This document shows, piece after piece, positions 22,001-29,900 of a stretch of DNA of 64,000 nt (position 1 is the stretch's first letter; every line of letters begins with the position of its first letter). Both the position numbers and the translations under genes were made by a program. Under the pieces are notes generated by a model. It did no database searches, was not told where the DNA came from, and saw only the letters and a program-made list of their open reading frames with translations. The stretch is from Kalmanozyma brasiliensis GHG001. Its lineage: Eukaryota; Basidiomycota; Ustilaginomycetes; Ustilaginales. The stretch covers positions 656,613 through 720,612 of the forward strand of contig NW_015961990.1 in assembly GCF_000497045.1 (NCBI RefSeq), read 5' to 3'.

Positions 22001-22215
22001 ACAGCACCGATTACGGCAGCAGCAGCAGTTCGGGCTCCGAGTTTTCGCCGTTCCCCGAGCGGGCGCCCAACGATCGTCGTTCTGGTTCGGGCGATGCCTC
22101 GGACGAGACGGCGGCCACTACCACCACCTCGGGCGACACGTCGGAAAAGGATGGCGGTAGCGGCACCGGCAGTGGCAGCGAAAGCCGTCGCAACTCTGGA
22201 TCGGCGGAATCCTGA
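19021..22215 (+). CDS. wco1: White Collar-1 blue-light photoreceptor (LOV-PAS, no zinc finger)
   Basis: A 1064-residue protein; the frame opens 63 bases earlier without ATG, and MADTFDFDAF at 19021 is the natural start. The LOV domain lies at about residues 390-507 with the flavin-binding signature GKNCRFLQTPG; Cys432 would form the photoadduct. A second PAS domain begins near residue 581 (HDLIYVLSLKGTFLYVSPS, then ILGYTADEVIGK) and a third near 738 (GIFLNSTGPVAEVLNC). Residues about 883-915 form a basic, possibly coiled segment (NVNRRLKDEIRALRRQSRD). No GATA zinc finger follows, as known for basidiomycete WC-1 proteins; DNA binding would come from a WC-2 partner. Roles are in light-regulated transcription in the nucleus. 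The N-terminal 370 residues are disordered. Confidence 0.95.
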   Translation: MADTFDFDAFISSPSHAEVAPPAVPNNNGASIAVDNLGNTVSTNASALLGPHNDMVASFSDQGMQNINGGLDMMAGGTLMSQSNSLMYGSNYGESFGNDLMDSWDMGSTTGAGNGAPNFGFGAAAAAAPPPPPQDAHTNASVISQNSQMPTSGPAPAVAPAASGAKRDITASYRDQIAAHHSHLLGTGSRSTSSIPRVSTFKRVQPPMNRGITVTNAARANLSLQERRRLSRQAAKMAAPQPQPQQPQQAFGQASQHAAAPGVAAFPSVAGRGAKRSLNDDMSQISSGPLPIPTRSVSFMNDSSGSSVSSSDMSPQKMLDSRSNSFAPQMPAANVGGNAGASAEIYQGNFSTSSGDAIPTSNKYSSSGVDVLGILSRAITRPNQSIALGPVDLSCSFAISDARHPEQPLIYASETFCHLTGYTLHEILGKNCRFLQTPGVPLEAGAERQHTDNRAVEHLKRHLGGLRECQASLINYRKDGSPFINLVTVVPVSWSDPSQVDFLVGFQVDLVEQPGAILERKDDGSYLVNYRSINDPPPSAILGADELGKDADADASKQALLAADILDLIHGVGPCDAKQWSRVLLENSHDLIYVLSLKGTFLYVSPSIERILGYTADEVIGKSISEFCHPSDVVPVFRELKDSTSNASIAAAASRNIRTEGVANPLTKGGGGQAGPRVNLIMRMRHKHDGHRWIESTGKLHLEQGKGRKVVISSGRPRPVYNLAWEHVRRGAESAQPSFWSKLSIDGIFLNSTGPVAEVLNCDERDIFGRHVLELTNYEAAPSLLQALRSSQAMSVSHLMGDGAGNNVPVFTSFYPSSAAAGPALPTVFMHVQRASAESSWMIPNVAYPKGGPQPAFDATGTSIDSLTSVFAELSTYRSSSWVFEMHQLKNVNRRLKDEIRALRRQSRDHLGANGQGLNANGVQLSTPQTPTMANGRRRSGPMDGSAGFMGNGQGPSVPHIQTPSPIKRRPDHGHGHRQHLRPTAQLSYLHAGHSTDYGSSSSSGSEFSPFPERAPNDRRSGSGDASDETAATTTTSGDTSEKDGGSGTGSGSESRRNSGSAES

Positions 22216-24720
22216 GACAGTCGTCAAACAAAAAATGCATCCCTCATCTCGTTGAACAGGTGATTCTTCTCTCTTCATTTCATTTGGTGTTTCCGGTGTT
22301 ACCATTATTGTATATTTGCTCATCGTGCGGCCTCGTTTCCCGGTTCAGGGGGGATTCTGGAGGTCTTCATAATTGCTAGTCTCGTTCTCGTATCTCTTGC
22401 GTGATTGTGTCGATTCGGAGTGTTGCCGGCGAGATGAGTTCCGGTCCATGAGCATAGCGTGCAGCGGAAGATGCCGAACGGGAGCTAGACGCTCTGTGGT
22501 GACGTTGGGCCCTGGCGTGCTCACTTGCCGTCGGTCGGCTAAGCATCATCGACTGACACGTTCCGGACCATCTTTGGTCGTTGACGAACACTGGCGGCTC
22601 TGTTGTCCACGGGGACCAAAAGTCATCCGTGCGGCTGCGCATCCGAGTCGTTCCTTGGGAAACAGAGAACCGAACCGAACAGCCGCTACGCTAGTGCTAG
22701 TGCGAGACAAACAATGCAGTCGCCGAATCTCGACCACGAGATGGGAGATGGGACCAAGGCTGACGACGTCCAGTCGATCTCAAAGCCGGATCGGCTTGCG
22801 CCATTGTTCTCTCACATCCCAAGATCCACCGGCACAGCGGGAAACAAGATCGACCTATCATGGCCTGAGCTCGGAAGATTGGGAAGCGTGCGGCTATGCG
22901 GTTCTGGAGTCCGAGGCGAGCCTGACATTAGCTTGGTGAGCATGGTTCGCGGAAAGATGACAACCAAGCAAGCCCACTTTAGCAAAGCTTTGCAGCGGCA
23001 TGAATCACGCTCTGCAGATGGTGGAGGAGGCTTGATCCCTTTTGACAGTCGCCGCAAGCCTGAAATCTATTTGTGTCGTGATGCGCACACGGCGCTGAAG
23101 AGCATCTCTGTCATCATAGCAACCAGCCGCGTCCAATTTTAGCAAGCACCTGCGTGCTAAGTTGCCGGCTGTCAAGATTCGCCTTCCGCGCCCGTCAGAA
23201 TCGGCCGGCTTCTGGCTCAGGAACAAGACGTCACCAACAATCTCAACCACGCCTCAACATCCGGCCGCCGCAAGCCACCTTCAGCCAATCACACACGCAG
23301 AGAGCTTGGCAAAGCGCCTCCGTCTCGCATCTTTCCCCCGCATGACTCAAATGCCGCTGCAAGTGATAGGCTTGACACTCTCTCCGGATTCCTGCGCGCA
23401 AAGTCAACGCGTTGCATTGTTGAAGCAAAGGAATGATGATGACGAGACCGTGGATCAAGACGAGATGGAGGCGAGAGCGCATCAACATGGACCGGCATTC
23501 CGATCTTGCAAACGAATGAAGTAGCGTGCTGTACGGATCAGCGTCCTCGAATTCTCGGATGGGTGGAAAGGCCAGCACATTTGATTCTCAACGTGCCGCG
23601 TCCAATGTGGATGTCTCACTTTGAACTCTGTCAGCTGTCACCTTTGTGCTTCGTCGCCCGCCGAACCGCCGCACCCCCTTGTCAGCTTTGATGTAAGTGG
23701 CAGCTGTCTCTGTGACTGAAGTGCAACGCCTCCTTTGCGTCCCGTATGCAGGAGGTGACCGAAGCGAACGGTGTCTGAACGCTTTTCCTTCGCTTCCGTG
23801 ACCACATGTCATGCTCCGTCGCAGCCTGACGTCGTTGGAGTTCTTTCTCATGGTCCTCAAAGCGTGCTCGGCAGCAGGCTCTGCATGAATCCGTCACAAT
23901 CACGGAACAGGCGGCAGCGGTCAAGCATCCGCAACAATGTCTCATTGGTAGCATGGTGGTGCCTCAGCTTCCCGTTTCGGCGTGTCATGCTGGCAGATGT
24001 TATCCTCGTTCCAACGGCAAAGTTGCCCGGTCATACCAGCTGAGGCTGAGTGGCCCTTGTGATCCATGTTATTTGCAGCAGGTCTAGGCCGCCTCGCTTG
24101 CAAAGCTTCACAGCCACTACTAGGACTCTCGACCGCTCCTCTGGCGGGATCCACTGGTCACTACTCGCCCCTCGCCTTCCCGCCTCGACGTTGAGAAGCC
24201 ATCCTAGACTACGCTCTGACATCATTAAGCCAAAAGAAAGCGTCTTTTGCCCATCTGCACGACGGATCATTCAAACTTGCGTCACTGGACTGTGCTTCAC
24301 CCTCTCGTGCTCGTGCTTCGACCGGATAGCATTGCCGGTGGCAGTGACGGCATCATCGCTGCTCGCCTCGCCAACTGCTGTGCAGCGGTCTTTCCGTTCA
24401 TAGCCAGGATCCCTGCCCCGGCAAGGCGAGACTGATCCTGCGCAGACAAGGGCACTTGGTACCCGAGCCTCGAGCTCCCTCGATTCTAGGGACTGAGATT
24501 GCTTCGGCATCAGCGTGGTTCAGCTGTCTGTGACAGCGTGGGAAGCCGACCTTACAAAACCATATAAGCTTCTTGCTCGAGCTCTACTCCTTGTCCATCC
24601 CCCAATACATACCTCTTCCACCCACCCATAAGGAAGAAAATCACACCGCTCTTGCATCAATCGTTGCACAACTCCCCCCTTTCAGCTCAGTCCGCCCGCT
24701 CAGCTTGCACATCATCCAAC
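22216..24720. other. Long gene-poor stretch after wco1
   Basis: About 2.5 kb between two plus-strand genes. Short frames occur in all directions, none with a domain signature. A TATA box at 24563 belongs to the following gene. I see no tRNA-like or repeat structure. An unannotated non-coding RNA or a spliced small gene cannot be excluded. Confidence 0.5.
24563..24568 (+). promoter_or_regulatory. TATA box of the His-rich protein gene
   Basis: TATAAG, in the context CATATAAGC, lies 158 bases before the ATG at 24721, followed by a CA/CT-rich leader. It suggests a regulated or highly expressed gene. Confidence 0.5.
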
Positions 24721-25674
24721 ATGAACGCCGTCAAGAAGGTTCTCTCGAGCAAGTCGCATTCCAGCGAGTCGTCGGACGACGGACGACACACCGCCACCAC
24801 CGCCGCTACTTCGACCGGTGGCTCGCCCGCCACGCACCAGAAGGACATCGGTTCTGCTGACGGCCGCCTGCACAACTACTCTGACTCTCGCTCCACCGGC
24901 GAGAAGGTCGAGGACAAGCTCGGTCTCGGCCGATCTGGCGATGTCCACGCTACCGACGGCAGCCTGCGTCACAAGACAGGCCACGACATTGCTTCCGACA
25001 AGCACCTCGACCTGAACAGCGGCAAAGTTGACCAGGATGTTCAGCACCTTGCTGCCGTCACGCACCACACGCACCAGCGCCACGAGGTGGAGGAGGTGAC
25101 GCGCCAGAAGGAGCACGAGCGTCACGTCCACCACATCCAGCACCACGTTCAGCCCGTGCTCGACTCGGAGCACTCTGCCGAGCAGACGCACACGAAGGTT
25201 CACCCGGTCACCAAGGTGCACGAGAAGCACGCCTCGACCGACAAGGATGCGCACCTGCTGACTTCGGTGGCTGGCAAGCACGCGGACCAGTATGCCGAAG
25301 CCCCCGTTCACCGCCAGGTGGTGGACAAGGGAGAGCAAGTCAACGAGCACATTCACCACCACATTCACAACGTCGTTCAACCCGTCATTGAGAAGGACAC
25401 GCACGAGTACCATCGCATCCAAACCACCATCCCTACCCACGTCGTGACCCACGAGGCGCCCATCGTCCACGAGTCGACCCACCACAAGCCCGTCTCCAAG
25501 GCCGACTTCCTCTCCGGCGGCGGCAGTCTGACCAACAACTCGCGCTCCGTCCACGAGGCCAACCTGCTCAACACGGGCAAGTGCGATCGCACCGTCGATG
25601 GGCTCGGTGAGAAGCTCGAGCGCGATCTCGGCCTCAAGTCTTCTTCCACCGGCAACAAGACTACCGCCATCTAA
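24721..25674 (+). CDS. Hydrophilic His-rich protein, fungal 'IgE-binding/allergen'-like
   Basis: A 317-residue protein from the ATG at 24721; the frame is open further upstream but only from a TTG. It is extremely hydrophilic, rich in His, Thr, Asp and Lys, and has no membrane span or signal peptide. Two related segments stand out: RHVHHIQHHVQPVLD near residue 136 and HIHHHIHNVVQPVIEKD near residue 210, each followed by THxKVH or TTIPTHVV blocks. The C-terminus carries SKADFLSGGGSLTNN and ends DLGLKSSSTGNKTTAI. This pattern recalls a fungal family often labelled IgE-binding protein or allergen, whose cellular role is unknown; a stress-protective, LEA-like or metal-binding job would fit the composition but is inference. 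A TATA box lies 158 bases upstream. Confidence 0.62.
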   Translation: MNAVKKVLSSKSHSSESSDDGRHTATTAATSTGGSPATHQKDIGSADGRLHNYSDSRSTGEKVEDKLGLGRSGDVHATDGSLRHKTGHDIASDKHLDLNSGKVDQDVQHLAAVTHHTHQRHEVEEVTRQKEHERHVHHIQHHVQPVLDSEHSAEQTHTKVHPVTKVHEKHASTDKDAHLLTSVAGKHADQYAEAPVHRQVVDKGEQVNEHIHHHIHNVVQPVIEKDTHEYHRIQTTIPTHVVTHEAPIVHESTHHKPVSKADFLSGGGSLTNNSRSVHEANLLNTGKCDRTVDGLGEKLERDLGLKSSSTGNKTTAI

Positions 25675-25921
25675 AGCGGCGAGCATATCAAATACCACGA
25701 TACCATTTTTTATTTAGTTGCTCCATCACCAGCATCCATTCGCAATGTGCTCTCTTCAGCCAATTGAATCGTTTTAGTCGATGCTTGGTTTTGTGATCGC
25801 CTGGCTGGTTCTGAGCATCCTTGTCGATGCACTGAAACCATCGCTGATGTTTTGAGAAGGATGCTTATGCGCGACGGGTATATTGATGTGATGCTGTTGT
25901 ACATATGTTCGACATGCAGGG

Positions 25922-26422
25922 TTAGACGGCTGCGGATGGAGCTGCCGAGCTTGTTGGTATCTCCTCTTGCTCCTCCTGCGCCAGTAGATCCTCCAAGAAC
26001 GCGTCTGTCGGCGGTACACCCTGCCTCTCGGTCACCGCTCCCGGCAAAACAAACGTGAACCTTCCCCCGCTCTTCAACGGTGGCGGCGTATGTTCGTACC
26101 CCAACTCGAGACTGCATCTTGAGCAGCAAAACGGATACTGCTTCTCCAAGCTCCCATCGGGCCTCTTGATGAACTTGGCTTGACCCTGACTAGCGCTGAC
26201 CTTGAAGATCCTCGCCTTGCGCACCTTTTGCGGTGCGCCGGTGATCGAGTATGGCGGGGAATCGAGACAGCGTAGGATGCGGGAGTTGTCGAGCGGTCGA
26301 AGAGGGAGGCTAGAGAGAGGGCGGTCTGAGACCAGGACGAACTCCCCGCATAGACAGTAGTAGACGTTGAGGTTGGGGTTGTGAGAGCGGGCGTCGCTCT
26401 GCCGTGAGGATTCGTTGCGCAT
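25922..26422 (-). CDS. STEEP1 (CXorf56/UPF0428) family protein
   Basis: A 166-residue protein from the ATG at 26422. The family core is clear: NLNVYYCLCGEFVLVSDRPL, then LPLRPLDNSRIL near residue 45, IKRPDGSLEKQYPFCC, and SRCSLELGYEH. The paired CxC and CxxC cysteines look like a zinc-binding site. In animals the family member STEEP1 helps STING leave the ER; fungi lack STING, so the ancestral function is probably a more general one in ER exit or spliceosome-associated work, which is unresolved. The tail is acidic and Ala/Ser-rich. The gene diverges from SMC4, with 485 bases between start codons. Confidence 0.85.
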   Translation of the reverse strand: MRNESSRQSDARSHNPNLNVYYCLCGEFVLVSDRPLSSLPLRPLDNSRILRCLDSPPYSITGAPQKVRKARIFKVSASQGQAKFIKRPDGSLEKQYPFCCSRCSLELGYEHTPPPLKSGGRFTFVLPGAVTERQGVPPTDAFLEDLLAQEEQEEIPTSSAAPSAAV

Positions 26423-26907
26423 GATCGAGGCTGCCGCGACGAGAGTCTGCGAAGTGCTCGAGATGTGAGGTACGATGGCGAAAGGGTGAGGAACAAAGAT
26501 GAAGGAGGAGCAGGAGCGAGGGGTGTCGTGCGAGAGCTGTCGGAGTGGAGGTCAGCACGTGACCCTGTATTTGCGCGTGCCAATTTGAGCGGCAGGAAAA
26601 AATACAAAAACAGGGCAGCAGCCTCGCAGAAGGTCTGGACGCGTCGGCGTGCCAGCTGAGCGAGAGCAACACTTTTTCTTTTGGCGTGGTCACTCTGCTC
26701 TGGCTCAACGCGCGAGACTGCTGGCTCAGCTTTGAGAGCAACACAATCGACTCAGCGCGATCAGCCGCTGAACCCTGATCGCTTCCTTCGTCCCTCCTCT
26801 CATCGACAGATCAACCCACCACAGCAACCACAACTTCGGCTCGAGCTTCTCCCTTCATCCGGAACACCAACCACATCGAGCGCCCATCTCACACTTACAG
26901 CGTCAAC
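26423..26907. other. Bidirectional promoter, STEEP1-like and SMC4
   Basis: 485 bases between divergent start codons, so both genes probably share a promoter region. No TATA box is evident. No gene seen. Confidence 0.5.
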
Positions 26908-29900
26908 ATGCCGCCTCGCAGAGCTGCTGCCTCCAAGGCACGCGACTCGGTCACATCCACCGGCTCATCTCGATCTTCGAGTTCTGCATCGCCTTCAGAG
27001 CAGGTGTCGACGCGGCTCTCACGCTCTTCCGCCGCAACCAAAGCTAAACCATCCACAGCCGCATCTTCGAGGTCACGAAGACGCATTCAGGAGTCAGAGG
27101 ATGAGAAAGAAAGCGAGGAGGAAGAAGAGGAAGATGACGAGGATGAGGACGACGAAGACGACGATGAAGAGCTCGATACTCCAGTAAAGCCTGTCTCGAA
27201 GTCCAGGTCGTCCAAGTCAGCCGCCAAGCCAACATCACGCGCATCAGCAGCACGCACCAAGGCGCCCGCTGCTGCCAAGAAAGTCACACCGCCTCCGATC
27301 AAGACGTCTAAATCGCGCGCGAAGCGCGTGGTGGAGAGCGAGGACGAGGAGGAAGAAGAGGACGAAGACGCTGTTGACGAATCGCTGAGTCTTGCTCGAG
27401 ATGACGACGAGGAAGACGAGGAGGATGAGGTGATTCAGTCACCTACAGCTCGTCGAGGCGTCAAAGCTGCAAAGCCAGCCACCGCAGCCAAGGCGAAGGC
27501 TCTGCCTGTCAAGAAAGAAGAGGAAGCAGACGAATCGGATGCATCGGATGTCTCCTTCAAGGAAGCTCGTTCCGTCACTCCCGAGCCCGCCACCGCCTCG
27601 TCGCAAGATGTTCCGCAGACGCCATCGTCCAGCCTGCTCAAGCAGATCGCCACCCCGGCCAAGCCTGCTGCTCCCGCCGGTCCCCTCAAGCGTCTCGTCA
27701 TCCACAAGATGGTCCTCAACGACTTCAAGTCGTACGCCGGTCGTCAGGAGATCGGCCCCTTCCACAAGTCCTTTTCCAGTGTCGTTGGCCCGAACGGAAG
27801 CGGTAAGAGTAACGTCATCGACTCGCTCCTCTTTGTCTTCGGTTGGAGGGCCACCAAGATGCGTCAGGGCAAGCTCAGCGAACTCATTCACAACTCGGCT
27901 GGCAAGGAGAATCTCCCTCAGTGCAGTGTCGAGGTCTGGTTCCGCGAGATCATCGATCTGCCAGGAGATGGGTTCAAGGTGGTCCCCGGCAGCAAGCTCA
28001 TCGTCTCGCGTACCGCCTACCGCAACAACACTTCTCAGTACTTCATCAACGCCCGCAAGTCCACTTTCACCGAGTGCACCACTCTCCTCAAGGCAAAGGG
28101 TATTGATCTCGACCACAAGCGTTTCCTCATCCTGCAGGGTGAAGTCGAGTCTATTGCTCAGATGCCTCCCCGCGCCAAGAACGAGCACGAGGAGGGTCTG
28201 CTCGAGTATCTCGAAGACATTATTGGCACCAGCTGCTTCAAGACGCCCATCGAGGAGCAAGCCAAGCTCGTCGACGAAGCAAACGAGAAGAGGGCCGAGA
28301 AGCTCGGTCGACTCAAGATCGTCCAGAAGGAGAAGGATGCACTGGAAGCAAAGAAGCGCGAAGCAGAGAGGTTTTTGAAAGCGCAGAACGAGCTCACTCG
28401 ACGTCAATCGGCGCTCTGGCAGCTCTACAGTCTCGAGGCAAAGGACAACATCAAGGTCGCCACCGATGCGATCGAGAAGTTCAAGGCGCGTCTCGCTCAA
28501 GAGGTCGAAAAGTACTCTGGCTCCAAGACCGAGATCGAAGAACTCGAATCTGGCTACAAAGCCCTCGTCAAGGAGTTTGAGAGCATTTCGCGCGGCAGCG
28601 AGAAGATCGTCAAGGAGCTAGCGAAGTATGAAAAGGAGGATGTCCAGCTGCAAGAGAAGCGCAAGCATCTCGAGACCAAGAGGAAGAAGCTCGCAAAGTC
28701 GATCGCCGATGACCGTCACGCTGCGTCAGAGGCGAAAAACACAGCATTCGACTCGGCTCACAAGATCGAGAAGGAGGAAGCCGAGCTGCGCAAGCTCGAA
28801 GGGACCCTCGAACGCGAAGAGTCTCAGCTCGAAAAGATCCGCGACTCGCTCAAGGGCAAGACCGAGAAGTTCAGCCGCGCCGTCGAACAGAAGCAGCGTG
28901 AGCTCCAACCCTGGACTGCCAAGATCAGCGACAAGGTGGCTGCCAAGAATGTCGCCCAAGAGGAGCGCGACCTGCTCGCCAGCCGCGGAGCTCAGGTCGA
29001 GGCTAGCATCGCTGAGGCCAAGGAGTCGCTTCGCAATCTCGAGCTCGATAACGAGACCAAGCACGATGAGGTCGAGAGTCTCAACCAGGAGCGTCGCGAC
29101 CTCGACAAGAAGATCGCCTCCGGTCAGAAACAGCTCGACGACATGAAGCAGCAAGAGGCTGTTCTCCGCAACAAGGTGGTCTCGGCGCGGTCCAAAGCCG
29201 AAGAGGCGCGAGCCACCGTCAGCGCCAGTCGATCGCGTGGTGATGTGCTCTCCAGCCTGACTCGTCAAGCCGAGCTCGGCATGATCAAAGGCTTCCACGG
29301 CCGTCTCGGCAATCTCGGTGTCATCGACGACAAGTACGACGTCGCCGTCAGCACGGCTTGTCCCGGTCTCAACAACATCGTCGTGGACACGGTCGATTGC
29401 GGTCAAGCCTGCATAGAGCATCTCCGCAAGAACAACCTCGGACGCGCCAACTTCGTGGTTCTCAACAGCATTGGCATCAACGCTGCTATGCTCGCACCCA
29501 TTGAGACGCCAGAAAACGCTCCACGCCTCTTTGATCTCGTCAAGCCGAGGGAAGCTCGCTTTGCGGGCGCCTTCTACCATCAGCTGCGTGACACGCTCGT
29601 CGCCAAGGATTTGACGCAGGCCAACCGCATCGCTTACGGTGCCAAGCGCTGGCGTGTTGTGACGCTCGATGGCAAGATGATCGAGAAGAGCGGTGCCATG
29701 TCCGGTGGTGGCGACAAGCTCGTCAGCGGTGCCATGAGCTCCAAGTTCGCCGCCGACGAGGTCTCGCCCGAGCAGCTCAAGCGTCTCGAGCGTGATCGCG
29801 ATGCGCTGGAGGAGTCCTTGAAAGGCCACATCTCGTCGTTGAAGACGGTCGAGTCTCTGGTCGAAGGCCACCGCGCCCGTGCACCGCAGATCGAGGTCGC

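Noticed and set aside
19960..22323. 787-codon minus-strand frame opposite wco1
   Set aside because: Antisense shadow; the plus strand encodes LOV/PAS domains, and the minus product has no recognisable domain.
22373..24510. Several 60-190 codon frames in the gap after wco1
   Set aside because: They overlap on both strands and lack motifs; several open at non-ATG codons. No evidence for a gene.
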